From Bog-473 sp963781955 (lineage in GTDB: Bacteria; Actinomycetota; Acidimicrobiia; Acidimicrobiales; RAAP-2): DNA of 64,000 nucleotides. Below the pieces are notes generated by a model. The model ran no database searches. It was given only the letters and a program-made list of their open reading frames with translations, and was not told where the DNA came from. The translations under genes and the position numbers were made by a program. Shown here piece after piece: positions 42,827 to 50,966 of this stretch; the stretch's first letter is position 1; each line of letters begins with the position of its first letter. The stretch covers positions 1,674,001-1,738,000 of the forward strand of contig CAWAHU010000001.1 in NCBI GenBank assembly GCA_963781955.1, read 5' to 3'.

Positions 42827-43025
42827 CCCCGTGCGCATGGTGGCGGAAGGAGAACTCCATCATCGCCGCACCCCGACCGAAAATGAGCCGCCTGGGCCGG
42901 CGAGATTCTTCGGCCTTCTCGCGGTAGTAGTCGAGCGACCGGGCGTACTGGCGCAGGAGATCGAGATATTCTGCGTTGCCCTCGGCGGTGGACTGCTTCG
43001 CCGCAACGTCCCTGATTCGTTCCAT
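42747..43025 (-). CDS. Small helical hypothetical protein
   Basis: A 92-residue frame from ATG 43025. The first ~55 residues (MERIRDVAAKQSTAEGNAEY, LDLLRQYARSLDYYREKAEE) form a credible amphipathic helical pair. The C-terminal part is less protein-like and overlaps the opposite-strand secreted fragment, so the gene may be truncated. No family recognised, and the ribosome site is weak. Confidence 0.35.
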   Translation of the reverse strand: MERIRDVAAKQSTAEGNAEYLDLLRQYARSLDYYREKAEESRRPRRLIFGRGAAMMEFSFRHHAHGVSQCSVPAPRPTFRTEGALPQSGTCA

Positions 43026-43037
43026 GAGGTAGGCCCC

Positions 43038-43247
43038 CCGCCGAGGCGACCCCTACCCCGGCTTCATCGCCGAGCCGGACCGGTGCTGGCAGATCATCTA
43101 CAGCCACCCGCGGCAAGCCACTCACTGCCACGAGGCGCCGTCCTGGACGGGCCGGTGGTTCCCGCCGAAGGGCGACCGCTGGTCCGTCTGTGAGCGTGCC
43201 CCGAGCACCTCGAGGGCCTGACGGGGGTGCGGCCGTTCGGAGGCTGA
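43038..43247 (+). pseudogene. Decayed small-protein gene (HLEGLTG family)
   Basis: A fragment lacking a start. One frame reads GDPYPGFIAEPDRCWQIIYS, then HPRQATHCHEAPSWTGRWFP and PKGDRWSVC. A one-base shift near 43197 then gives PEHLEGLTGVRPFGG and a stop at 43245. The tail matches a second degraded copy at 58.98-59.11 kb (RWFTPEGDRWFGVWACPDHLEGLTGLRQFG). Cys/His content suggests a zinc-binding miniprotein, otherwise unknown. Confidence 0.5.
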
Positions 43248-43298
43248 GCCGCGCGGTGGACTGGGTCCGAATCCGCCCGGGTGCGGAGTTGCGATTCA

Positions 43299-43814
43299 AT
43301 GGTGCTGGTGGCGAATCCAGAAGGCCTAAAGGCGGCTCTCGACGTGACGAGGGGCACCGTGACGGATTTCTTGGAACGGCTCGTCGGTGAAGGCATTGAT
43401 GCACATACCCATCACCACGACATGATCGGAGCCCCTACGGCGAATGATTTGCAGGTTGAAGAGGGTGAGCCATTGCTTCACCGGGCTGCCACTCTTCGTG
43501 GTCGCATTTCTGGATGTTCGTATGTTTACGCGGAAAGCGTCATTGTCACTGGTCGTCTATCGACAAGGTTCTGTCACAAGCTTGAGGCCAGCCTCGATCC
43601 GATTGGTCGGATACTCGACGAGATGGGGATCGCTGTCACCCGCAAGGACCTCGTCGGGCCCGGTGGATCTGTCGTTCCTCAATCGAAGACGGATGTGACA
43701 GTCAGAGATCAGCTGTTTGTCCGCACCTATCGTATTGACTCCGAGCACACCCCCCTGATGATCATCACTGAATGGTTCCTCACGTCACTGACGCCATTCC
43801 TTTCGTCGGCATAG
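43299..43814 (+). CDS. Chorismate lyase-like (UbiC/DUF98) domain protein
   Basis: A 171-residue protein. The pattern VTRGTVTDFLERLVGEGIDAHTH, GEPLLHRAATLRGRISGCSYVYAESVIVTGRLSTRF, DPIGRILDEMGIAVTRKDL and RTYRIDSEHTPLMIITEWF matches the chorismate lyase fold family, where the central Arg and final Glu bind chorismate or an analogue. It could make 4-hydroxybenzoate or be a ligand-binding relative. Start uncertain: ATG 43299 chosen. Not in a ubiquinone context. Confidence 0.7.
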   Translation: MVLVANPEGLKAALDVTRGTVTDFLERLVGEGIDAHTHHHDMIGAPTANDLQVEEGEPLLHRAATLRGRISGCSYVYAESVIVTGRLSTRFCHKLEASLDPIGRILDEMGIAVTRKDLVGPGGSVVPQSKTDVTVRDQLFVRTYRIDSEHTPLMIITEWFLTSLTPFLSSA

Positions 43815-43914
43815 GAAGTCCAGGAGGTACGCCTTGATGGAGGGAGCAACGGACGGCCCCAGAGCCGGCGTTCGGGAGCAGAGTTGCGTTTGTGATCCGA
43901 TGCCTGCCCTGCCC

Positions 43915-44334
43915 CTAGCTGCGATCCGGCTCCAGAACGACCACCGGTATTCTTCGCTGGCCCACGTACTGGGCATAAGACGGCAGCGCAAGCAGGCCCT
44001 TCCTCCAGAGTTCGTCGTGCTCCTCGCCGTCAACCACATGGGCGCTTACCGGCACCCTTCCACCAGCCACTTCGACGATCGCGTGTGGGTGGGCGATCAG
44101 ATTGCGATACCAGGCAGGGTCGCAGGATCGGCCGTCGTTGACAGCGAATACAACGTAGCGGTTGCCATCGATCATGTGGACGAGCGGAACGAGTCGGGAC
44201 TCACCTGTCTTCGCACCCGTCGTCGTCAGAAGGAGCAACGGCAGGTCTTCGTAGCCGGCTACTCGGCCGTCGTGCTCTCGGAACTCGGCGACAACCCACT
44301 CGTTCCAAACCGAGTGGTCAACATCTTCACTCAT
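43915..44334 (-). CDS. Deazaflavin (F420)-dependent nitroreductase-family protein
   Basis: A 139-residue split-barrel protein of the DDN family: WNEWVVAEFREHDGRVAG, then LPLLLLTTTGAKTGESRLVPLVHMIDGNRYVVFAVNDG and PAWYRNLIAHPHAIVEVAGGRVPVSA. TTGAKTG(E/K)xRxxPL is the family cofactor-binding segment. It reduces quinones or nitro compounds with F420H2 in mycobacteria; here the substrate is unknown. ATG 44334 (MSEDVDHSV) is preferred over the longer frame. Confidence 0.88.
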   Translation of the reverse strand: MSEDVDHSVWNEWVVAEFREHDGRVAGYEDLPLLLLTTTGAKTGESRLVPLVHMIDGNRYVVFAVNDGRSCDPAWYRNLIAHPHAIVEVAGGRVPVSAHVVDGEEHDELWRKGLLALPSYAQYVGQRRIPVVVLEPDRS

Positions 44335-44460
44335 GCCAGCACGATAGGGCGAAATGATCACTGGGTAGCCCGGACGAGGCGCCCCACTCCCGGCGTACAT
44401 GGGATACCCGACTCAGCGGCAGATTGGTGGCAGGTTCATGTGGCACATGCCATATGAAAG

Positions 44461-44730
44461 TCACTCGGACAGTATGCGTATGTGGGACTTGTTGAACTCA
44501 GCGGTCCGATGAATCACGTCTTCATCCGTGAGCCGGGCCTCGTCGGAGACAATCCGGGGCATTCCAAGATGCGTCGTGGGACGGCTCATTGCTAGGTAGA
44601 TACGGATCCGGTCCGCCAGTGCAAGGAGGCGCGCCTCGTCCTCTGAGTCCTCACAAGCACCGGCTGCCATATCGAGCTCACTGGCAGATTCGATGAGAAG
44701 GTCCATGCCCGTGTCGTACGCCCCGGTCAT
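44461..44730 (-). CDS. Small hypothetical protein
   Basis: An 89-residue acidic helical protein from ATG 44730: MTGAYDTGMDLLIESASELD, then EDSEDEARLLALADRIRIYLAM, LGMPRIVSDEARLTDEDVIHRTAEF. Looks like a soluble helical domain; unrecognised. AGAGAA upstream is a weak ribosome site. Confidence 0.5.
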   Translation of the reverse strand: MTGAYDTGMDLLIESASELDMAAGACEDSEDEARLLALADRIRIYLAMSRPTTHLGMPRIVSDEARLTDEDVIHRTAEFNKSHIRILSE

Positions 44731-44839
44731 TTCTCTGACCCACACAGTTGGCGATGGCAGGTGGGACCAACCCACAACTTGGCTCCGGAATCCATCAGGA
44801 CTCGCGATCTTGTCTCCGTAAGCGGGGACGCTGCAGCTC

Positions 44840-45316
44840 TCAATGAGCCGTTGCGACGAGGGTACACCCGACAGTGTCGCGCGCTGACGCCGGGCTCTGT
44901 GCCGGAGGAGTGCCCAATGTGCGTACCGCTGCTCTCGGGCCAGGCGTACGGGGGCGCCCCATCGTCAACCGATCGTCTCGGTCAGAGGGGTGCCGGGAAC
45001 CAACGATCGCGGAGCGGCAGGTGCCGTAGTCCGGTCCCATGGCGGATCGCGAGACCACTAGGAGGTCGAAGAGCGCCTGCGCGACGCCCCCGAGTGGGTC
45101 TGGGTTGGCGAGGACCACCTCGTAGTTATTCTCTCCACGGGGCTGCTTGCGGAACGTCGACGCCGCGACTCGGAGCTTAGAGACCGAGGCGGCATAGTTC
45201 CGCCGTCTCCTTACACACCTATTCGGCTCAAGGGAGCTGATGCGGTTCGCCAAGGCCTGAGCCCATTGTTCATCCTCAGCCAGTTGGGTCCGGGCTTCTT
45301 CGTCCGTCAGCGCCAT
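44840..45316 (-). CDS. Hypothetical protein, doubtful
   Basis: A frame of 158 codons whose first ~110 residues look protein-like (MALTDEEARTQLAEDEQWAQ, RISSLEPNRCVRRRRNYAAS, YEVVLANPDPLGGVAQALFDLLVVSRSAMG). The C-terminal third is Pro/Arg/Thr-rich and atypical. No family or strong ribosome site. Could be a truncated gene running into non-coding DNA. Confidence 0.38.
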   Translation of the reverse strand: MALTDEEARTQLAEDEQWAQALANRISSLEPNRCVRRRRNYAASVSKLRVAASTFRKQPRGENNYEVVLANPDPLGGVAQALFDLLVVSRSAMGPDYGTCRSAIVGSRHPSDRDDRLTMGRPRTPGPRAAVRTLGTPPAQSPASARDTVGCTLVATAH

Positions 45317-45521
45317 GACATTGCGGGTCCACCGTCGTGGGCCCTGTCTGGCTCAAAGTCCCGGGCCGCGGTTCACGCCTACATCCTTGGCCGGCCCCTG
45401 TAACGCCAAGGGCCAATGCGTGTGCACCGTGTGGCCCGGAGGGTTTCTGAGCTATTTGCTCCAGTAACTGCTCCAGGAAACCGGTCCGCGCTCGCCGATC
45501 CCCGCAAAACCGCCTCTGACC

Positions 45522-45597
45522 TGGTGGGCCGTAGAGGACTCGAACCTCTGACCCCTTGCGCGTCATGCAAGTGCGCTACCAACTGCGCCAACGGCCC
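45522..45597 (-). tRNA. tRNA-Val (anticodon GAC)
   Basis: A complete cloverleaf on the minus strand. Acceptor GGGCCGT pairs with ACGGCCC, D-arm GCGC/GCGC, anticodon stem CTTGC/GCAAG around loop ATGACGC (anticodon GAC), T-arm AGAGG-TTCGAGT-CCTCT, discriminator A, and encoded CCA at 45522-45524. The 3' end faces the accessory region to the left, a common integration orientation. Confidence 0.95.
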
Positions 45598-45669
45598 GTC
45601 AGAAAGACCCTACCACCGGCCAATTCCGCCGCCGGCGCCCGCCGTGGGGACGGGCCGGCACCACGTCCC

Positions 45670-45675
45670 TACAAT
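45670..45675 (+). promoter_or_regulatory. -10 box of a leaderless gene
   Basis: TACAAT ends six bases before the GTG at 45682, so the transcript would begin at the start codon. No Shine-Dalgarno sequence is present. Confidence 0.55.
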
Positions 45676-45681
45676 TGACCC

Positions 45682-46518
45682 GTGACGACCGAGACCGGCA
45701 CCAACCCGCGCCCCGACCTGGCCGGCCACCTCGGCCGGATCGCCGAAGACGGCTACACGGTCCTGCCCGGTGTCATCGAGCCCGAGTTGGTCGACGCCAT
45801 CGACGACGAACTCCGCCGGCTCGAGCACGACCTCGATGCCGTACCGTCGACCAACCTCTTCGAGGGGCTCCACACGACGCGGGTGTACAACTTGCTCGCC
45901 CACGGCCCCGTCTTCCCGCAGATCCCGGTGCACCCGAACGTCCTCCCCGTGGTGGAGGGCGTGCTCGATCCGGGGCTTCTGATCTCGTCGCTGTCATCCA
46001 TCGCCATCGGCCCCGGCGAGCATCAACAGCCGATCCACGCGGACGACCAGTTGATCCCGCTGGTCCGGCCCCACCCTCCCGTGATCTGCAACACCATGTG
46101 GGCCATCACCGACTTCACGGAGGAGAACGGTGCCACCCGTGTCGTCCCGGGCAGCCACCTGCGCGACCAGCCGCCGAACCCGCTCGAGCACTACGACACG
46201 GTCGCCGCCGAGATGCCCCGGGGCAGCGTACTCGTCTGGGTCGGGAGCCTCTGGCACGGAGGCGGGGCCAACCGCACCCGAGAGCGCCGGGTCGGCATCG
46301 CCATGAACTACTGCGCCGGATTCATCCGCCAGCAGGAGAACCAACAGCTTGGCCTTGCCCCCTCCCTGGTCAAGACCTTCCCCCGCCGGCTTCAGGAGCT
46401 CGTCGGCTACTCGGTCTACAACGGGCTCATCGGCCACATCGACAAGAAGCACCCGGCCAGGGTGGTCCTCGGCGAGGAGCAGGGCGTCCACATGGTCTGG
46501 GACCTGCTCGAGCCTTGA
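45682..46518 (+). CDS. Phytanoyl-CoA dioxygenase (PhyH) family oxygenase
   Basis: A 278-residue Fe(II)/2-oxoglutarate-dependent oxygenase. HADDQ near residue 118 gives the His-x-Asp ligands and SLWHGGGANRT the distal His with the nearby Arg for 2-oxoglutarate. ENGATRVVPGSHL is a family hallmark. Bacterial PhyH proteins hydroxylate diverse lipids or secondary metabolites; substrate unknown. Preceded by a TACAAT box, probably leaderless, and convergent with the exonuclease gene. Confidence 0.92.
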   Translation: MTTETGTNPRPDLAGHLGRIAEDGYTVLPGVIEPELVDAIDDELRRLEHDLDAVPSTNLFEGLHTTRVYNLLAHGPVFPQIPVHPNVLPVVEGVLDPGLLISSLSSIAIGPGEHQQPIHADDQLIPLVRPHPPVICNTMWAITDFTEENGATRVVPGSHLRDQPPNPLEHYDTVAAEMPRGSVLVWVGSLWHGGGANRTRERRVGIAMNYCAGFIRQQENQQLGLAPSLVKTFPRRLQELVGYSVYNGLIGHIDKKHPARVVLGEEQGVHMVWDLLEP

Positions 46519-46537
46519 ACCCGCGCCCCGGTCCGGG

Positions 46538-47272
46538 TTAGGCCGCCGACCGGAGCGCTGCCGGAGCCAGCGGCCAGAGGAAGTCCCGTGGGTCCATGGG
46601 CGCCTCGCCCTGGGCCCGGCGGCGGGCGTCGTGCTCCCCCGCCCAGGCTCGGTACCACCCGACCTGTGCCTCGTGCAGGGCGCCGACCTTCGTGGCCCGC
46701 AGCCCCTCGTGGCGGGCGGCCAGGGCGTAGATGACCTCCACCGACGCCACGGCGTCCGCCGTGGCGTCGTGTGGCCGGTCCATGGACACGCCGTAGTGCG
46801 CGCAGAGATCGACCAGGGTCCGCCGGCCTCCGCGAGCCGGATCGAGGCGGCGGTCGAGCACGGCCGCGTCGAGCACAGGGCCGTGCCATCCCCGCCCGGT
46901 CATCGCCAGCCCGAAGAGCCGCAGCGCCTGTGTCTCGATCATGGTCAGGTCGTAGTCCAGCCGCATGCCCACCAGTGGCACCCCGCGACGGCCCGCCGCC
47001 ACGATGGCGTCAGCGAGGAGCCCGACGGCGAGCGGCAGGGGCATTCCGTCGGCCCGGGCCCGCTCGGTCGTGATGCCGTGCACCGCCGTGGCCTCGGCGG
47101 GGATGGCACGGCCCGGGTCGATCAGGCCCGACCAGCTCCGCAGGACGATGCCGTCGACCACGGACACCAGCGCGTAGGAGACGGGAACGTCGGCGAAGCG
47201 GTCGACACCCGTTGTCTCGAGGTCGAAGCCGAGCAATGCGCCCGACGGCCATGGCTGCACGGAAACGAGCAT
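46538..47272 (-). CDS. DEDDh 3'-5' exonuclease (DnaQ/RNase T-like)
   Basis: A 244-residue exonuclease domain protein. LLGFDLETTGVDRF contains the Exo I DxE, the Exo II region reads GMRLDYDLTMIE and the Exo III region HDATADAVA provides the His and Asp. Length and lack of a polymerase domain fit a stand-alone proofreading or repair exonuclease. ATG 47272 (MLVSVQPW) is selected since the longer frame overlaps the divergent gene's promoter. The neighbouring divergent gene starts 106 bp away. Confidence 0.9.
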   Translation of the reverse strand: MLVSVQPWPSGALLGFDLETTGVDRFADVPVSYALVSVVDGIVLRSWSGLIDPGRAIPAEATAVHGITTERARADGMPLPLAVGLLADAIVAAGRRGVPLVGMRLDYDLTMIETQALRLFGLAMTGRGWHGPVLDAAVLDRRLDPARGGRRTLVDLCAHYGVSMDRPHDATADAVASVEVIYALAARHEGLRATKVGALHEAQVGWYRAWAGEHDARRRAQGEAPMDPRDFLWPLAPAALRSAA

Positions 47273-47378
47273 GCCAGCAGCCTGTGACAGACCGGGGGAT
47301 CCCCCGCTCCTCGACGCCCCGCCGATCATGGCGATGGCGCCGCTGGGCGGCCTAGCCTCGAACGGCAAGGGAGGACGC

Positions 47379-48020
47379 ATGGGGCTGCGCATCATCGGCG
47401 CCGGCCTGGGCCGGACGGGCACCACCTCGCTGAAGCTCGCGCTCGAGCAGCTCGTCGGCGGCACCTGCTACCACATGCTCGAGGTCCGCGAGCGGCCCGC
47501 CGACCCTGACATCTGGGCCGACGCCTACGAGGGGCTGCCGCCTGACTGGGAGTCGTTCCTCGACGGCTACACCGCGGCGGTGGACTGGCCCTCCGCGCCC
47601 TTCTGGCACGAACTGAGCGAAGCCTTCCCCGAGGCGCCGATCCTGCTGTCGGTCCGCGATCCTGACGAGTGGTGGGTCAGCGTCTCGCGGACGATCTTCC
47701 GCGCCATGGAGACGTACTTCGAGCCCGACGCGCCTGACGACGGCTGGACGCGCATGGGCCGGGCCATGTTGAACCGGTTCACCCCCGAGTGGCGCGACGA
47801 GGCGCACGCCAAGGCTGCCTTCGTCGCCCACAACGAGCACGTGCGCGCCACCGCCCCGGCGGGCCGGCTTCTGGAGTGGGGTCCGGGCGACGGGTGGACA
47901 CCGATCTGCACCGCACTGGGCCTGGATGTCCCCGACCAACCCTTTCCCCATGTGAACACCAACGCCGAGGCCAGGCAGGAGCTCGGGCTGGATTCCGATC
48001 CTGCGGCGGGTGGTTCTTGA
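47379..48020 (+). CDS. Sulfotransferase-like P-loop protein
   Basis: A 213-residue protein of the actinobacterial sulfotransferase-related family. IIGAGLGRTGTTSLKLALEQL is the PAPS 5'-phosphosulfate-like loop, AVDWPSAPFWHELSEAFPEAPILLSVRDPDEWWVSV contains the 3'-phosphate-binding-type RDP segment. These proteins are often annotated as sulfotransferase or NAD-dependent family protein without proof. ATG 47379 follows AAGGGAGG. With two sulfatases in the window a sulfate-ester cycle is conceivable but speculative. Confidence 0.82.
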   Translation: MGLRIIGAGLGRTGTTSLKLALEQLVGGTCYHMLEVRERPADPDIWADAYEGLPPDWESFLDGYTAAVDWPSAPFWHELSEAFPEAPILLSVRDPDEWWVSVSRTIFRAMETYFEPDAPDDGWTRMGRAMLNRFTPEWRDEAHAKAAFVAHNEHVRATAPAGRLLEWGPGDGWTPICTALGLDVPDQPFPHVNTNAEARQELGLDSDPAAGGS

Positions 48021-48066
48021 GGGAGCGACCCCGCCGGTCGCGCCGGACCGGGAACGGCGGGGTCAG

Positions 48067-48156
48067 CCGATGTGTCTCGGCCGATGTGTCTCGGCCGATG
48101 TGTCTCTGCCGATGTGTGTGTCTCTGCCGATGTGTCTCTGCCGATGTGTGTCTCAG
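48067..48156 (+). repeat. Six tandem copies of a 14-bp unit CCGATGTGTCTCGG
   Basis: Units start at 48067, 48081, 48095, 48109, 48127 and 48141; most are 14 bp, while the fourth (18 bp) and sixth (16 bp) carry extra TG steps. The array lies between the convergent sulfotransferase-like and SCP2-PhyH genes and contains the stop codon of the latter in its last unit. No spacers, so not CRISPR. A variable-number repeat by slippage is the likely nature. Confidence 0.85.
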
Positions 48157-49370
48157 TGCACGTGGCCCGGGGCCTGGCTCACTGTCTTGTAGGCCCCCTC
48201 GCGCACACGACCGATCTCGTCGACGTTGCTGGGCCCCGCCCCGTCCCCGGCCCGAGGTGGAAGGCCGAAGCCGGTGTACATGACGCGGCGCTCGCGGTCC
48301 ACCGGAGCGAAGCTCATGTGCATGGTGCACGAACAGTGGATGGTGACGTCACCGGTCCGTGTCGGGAGCGCCACCTCGGGCAGCCCCCAGGACTCGCGGA
48401 AGAAGGTTGGCTGCACCAGTGCCCGGTGGGTGCCGGGGACGACGGCCAACTGGCCGGAGCGTTCGTCGGCCCCGGTCACCGAGATCCCGACCGTCAGGCC
48501 GCAGCACTGGTACGAGTGGCGGCCGAGACTGCAGTCCTTGTGCCAGGGCAAGTCCGAGATCCCCTCGACGACGCCGATCGGCTTCACCAGCGCCTCGATC
48601 CGGTTGCCTTCTTCCCGGCTGACGTGCCCGTCACCGGTCAGGCGGCCGAGCTGCAGGTAGCGGTCGTCCTCGAGCAGAGCCGCCGTGGTCGGGCTCTGCT
48701 CTTGGAACCACTGCAGGCGGACCGGCCGCCGTTCCCCCGACGCCGTGGTCGCCCACCACGAGCGGCCGTCGTCGGGCTCGTAACGAGAGAAGGCGGCGTC
48801 CATGTCTGCCGAGACCCGGTCCATCTCCTGCTGGCTGAACACGTCCGTGACGTGTAGGAAGCCGGCCTCGGTGAGGAAGTGGGCCATCTCGGCCGGGTCG
48901 TCGTCGAGACGGAACGAGCGCTTGAGGTCGAGGGGCTGGCCGTCAGGGCCGGTGAAGTCGATCGCTCCGGCGGTGTGCACGGCGCGCTCGTCGATCAGCG
49001 AGCGCAGAACAACCCACCAGTCCAGGAAGTCCCCGAGGTTGCCCACCGGCATGTCGAGCGTCCCTGCCGTGAGCAGGGTCATGGGCGTGATGCGGTCGTG
49101 GACGACCTCGGTCAACTGGTCGGCGTCGATCCTGACGCACGCAGCTCCGCCGGCACCGCCTCGGACCTCGACGCTGTCGTCCCCGACGTCCAGCGTCCAC
49201 GTGCCCGAAGGAGTCTCGATCGTGAAGGCCTCCACGCCGAGCTCACGCGCACCGGGCACGGCCAGGTGCGAGCGCCCCTCAGCGAGGGCCGGCAGGGTGA
49301 CCTCGAAGAATTCTCCCGCGTCGACCGGGGTCACGTCGGCGTCGAACCGCGTGCGGGCGTCCACTGTCAC
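48153..49370 (-). CDS. SCP2-like / phytanoyl-CoA dioxygenase fusion protein
   Basis: A 405-residue protein. Residues ~1-125 resemble a sterol-carrier-protein-2 fold (LGVEAFTIETPSGTWTLDVGDDSVEVRGGAGGAACVRIDADQL, DRITPMTLLTAGTLDMPVGNLGDFLDWW). Residues ~150-400 are a PhyH-type oxygenase with LPWHKDCSLG (His-x-Asp) and VTIHCSCTMHMS (distal His), then RRVMYTGFG (2-oxoglutarate Arg). The fusion suggests that a bound lipid is passed to the oxygenase (inference). Its stop codon sits within a 14-bp tandem repeat array. Confidence 0.85.
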   Translation of the reverse strand: MTVDARTRFDADVTPVDAGEFFEVTLPALAEGRSHLAVPGARELGVEAFTIETPSGTWTLDVGDDSVEVRGGAGGAACVRIDADQLTEVVHDRITPMTLLTAGTLDMPVGNLGDFLDWWVVLRSLIDERAVHTAGAIDFTGPDGQPLDLKRSFRLDDDPAEMAHFLTEAGFLHVTDVFSQQEMDRVSADMDAAFSRYEPDDGRSWWATTASGERRPVRLQWFQEQSPTTAALLEDDRYLQLGRLTGDGHVSREEGNRIEALVKPIGVVEGISDLPWHKDCSLGRHSYQCCGLTVGISVTGADERSGQLAVVPGTHRALVQPTFFRESWGLPEVALPTRTGDVTIHCSCTMHMSFAPVDRERRVMYTGFGLPPRAGDGAGPSNVDEIGRVREGAYKTVSQAPGHVH

Positions 49371-49477
49371 TGCTTCTGAGGCTACCTGGAGGTCCGGGTT
49401 CCCGCCCGGTCCATAGGATTGAGGTCCTGCTTGTCGCCAGATTCTCCGGCGATCCCCCAGGAGGGCAGACTGGCGCC

Positions 49478-49882
49478 GTGGAGAGCAGCGAGGTCGCCGT
49501 CGACACCTCCCGGACCCGGGTCGTGGACCTGACGGGCGACCTCGAGCGATTCTGCGCCGGCCGCGGCGACGGCCTGCTGAACGTGTTCGTGCCCCACGCC
49601 ACCGCCGGCCTCGCCCTCATGGAGACGGGTTCGGGATCGGAGCACGATCTCGTGGACGTGCTCACCGAACTCCTACCGCGTGATGGCCGCTACCGCCACG
49701 CGCACGGCTCACCGGGGCACGGGGCCGACCACGTGCTACCGGCGCTGGTGAGCCCCTCGGTCACCGTGCCCGTGCTCGGTGGCCGCCCGGCGTTCGGAAC
49801 CTGGCAGTCGCTCGTGCTCGTGGACCTCAACGTCGACAACCCTCGCCGGCGGGTGCGGCTCAGCTTCGTGCCCTCGCCGTGA
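49478..49882 (+). CDS. YjbQ/UPF0047 family protein
   Basis: A 134-residue protein matching the YjbQ family (weak thiamine-phosphate synthase activity reported for the E. coli member): FVPHATAGLALME, then HGSPGHGADHVLPALVSPSVTVPVLGGRPAFGTWQSLVLVDLN. The conserved His residues of PHATAG and HGADH cluster in the trimer. The GTG start at 49478 yields MESSEVAVDTSRTRVVDL. Divergent from the SCP2-PhyH gene. Confidence 0.92.
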   Translation: MESSEVAVDTSRTRVVDLTGDLERFCAGRGDGLLNVFVPHATAGLALMETGSGSEHDLVDVLTELLPRDGRYRHAHGSPGHGADHVLPALVSPSVTVPVLGGRPAFGTWQSLVLVDLNVDNPRRRVRLSFVPSP

Positions 49883-49955
49883 CGGTGGTCGTAACCGCCG
49901 ACACTGCTTCGACGAACACCGCCAAGAGCAACGCCGACAGCCACGCGGGCTCGGT

Positions 49956-50174
49956 TCAGCCGTCCCCGTCGGCGCGCCGGTATTTCTTCGGTGGCGGGTA
50001 GACCACCCGGGCGATCGTCGCGGAGAGCCACGCGATAACGAAGCCGGCGAACACCAGCAAGACCGCGTTGCGCGTGCTGGCAGAGTCGAGCAACGCCGCC
50101 AACACCAGGAGGACCGCCCAGACGACGCCCACGGCGACGCAGTAGGCGGAGTACGACCCCAACCGCTTGCTCAT
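49956..50174 (-). CDS. Small two-helix membrane protein
   Basis: A 72-residue protein from ATG 50174 after GAGGATACAG. Two helices (YCVAVGVVWAVLLVLAALL and AVLLVFAGFVIAWLSATIARVVY) and a basic C-terminus (PPPKKYRRADGDG). Unrecognised. Divergent from the TMEM175-like channel across ~140 bp. Confidence 0.65.
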   Translation of the reverse strand: MSKRLGSYSAYCVAVGVVWAVLLVLAALLDSASTRNAVLLVFAGFVIAWLSATIARVVYPPPKKYRRADGDG

Positions 50175-50316
50175 CTGTATCCTCGCAGTCGCTCCGACAG
50201 CCCCTGCCCGGGCGGGGCGCCCCGGGCGAGCTTGACAGGGAACGGCGAGCCGGACGACCCCGGATGCTGGTGACCTGGTCGTCATAGGCTCCGGCCAGCC
50301 GAAAGGAGGCACGCCC

Positions 50317-50934
50317 GTGGGACCGGGACGATTGAAGGCGCTCATCGACGGCCTGTTCGCCATCGCGTTGACCCTGTTGGTGCTCGACCTGCCCAAGCCG
50401 TCTCTCTCGCAGCATCTGACCCACGACCTGTTGCACCAGTGGCCGTCGTACGTCGCCTACCTGGTGTCGTTCTCCACCATCGGAATCATCTGGATCGAGC
50501 ACCACGGCATGATGAGCGCGGTGCGGCGCATCAACCGCCGGTTCCTGGAGGTCTCGCTGCTCTTCCTCCTGTTGGTGTCGGTGGTCCCGTGGCCCACGGC
50601 GCTGGCGGCCGACTACGCCACCAACGGCGCGCAGGCCCGTCCGGCAGCCGTGCTCTACGCCGGGACCATGCTCTGCATGGGGCTCGCCTTCGCCCTCAGC
50701 TGGCACTACCTGGCCCGCCACCAGGAGCTGATCGCCGAAGAGGCTGCGCCCGCCTTCCCAGCGGGCGTCCGGCGCGCGCTCCTCGGCGGTCTCGCGTACG
50801 TGGTCGCCATCGGCGTCGCGTTCGCGAGCCCCCTGGTCTCCTTCGGCATCGATGCCGCCGTCGCCGCCTACTTCCTCACCTCGAGGAGCGGCGTCCCCGG
50901 GCTCCTGGTCCAAGCGGACGCCGCGACGGAATGA
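50317..50934 (+). CDS. TMEM175/DUF1211-like channel protein
   Basis: A 205-residue six-helix protein of the prokaryotic TMEM175 family. The first helix reads RLKALIDGLFAIALTLLVLDL, aligning with the canonical R-x3-FSDGVFAIAITLLVL selectivity helix but with LID in place of FSD. Helix 2 (PSYVAYLVSFSTIGIIWIEHHGMM) and RRINRRFLEVSLLFLLLVSVVPWPT are typical. Family members conduct K+. The altered motif could change gating. AAAGGAGG precedes the GTG. Its stop overlaps an 11-codon ORF that leads into the ATP-grasp gene. Confidence 0.88.
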   Translation: MGPGRLKALIDGLFAIALTLLVLDLPKPSLSQHLTHDLLHQWPSYVAYLVSFSTIGIIWIEHHGMMSAVRRINRRFLEVSLLFLLLVSVVPWPTALAADYATNGAQARPAAVLYAGTMLCMGLAFALSWHYLARHQELIAEEAAPAFPAGVRRALLGGLAYVVAIGVAFASPLVSFGIDAAVAAYFLTSRSGVPGLLVQADAATE

Positions 50935-50966
50935 ACGACGTGACGACCTCGAGGGCGGACCGATGA
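50931..50966 (+). CDS. Micro-ORF linking channel and ATP-grasp genes
   Basis: An 11-residue frame (MNDVTTSRADR). Its ATG overlaps the TMEM175 TGA (ATGA at 50931) and its TGA overlaps the ATP-grasp ATG (ATGA at 50963). GAGGGCGGAC inside it may also be the ribosome site of the downstream gene. It could be a coupling relay rather than a functional peptide. Confidence 0.35.
   Translation: MNDVTTSRADR

Noticed and set aside
48067..48156. Possible CRISPR array
   Set aside because: Units of 14 bp are directly adjacent with no spacers, and no cas genes are present.
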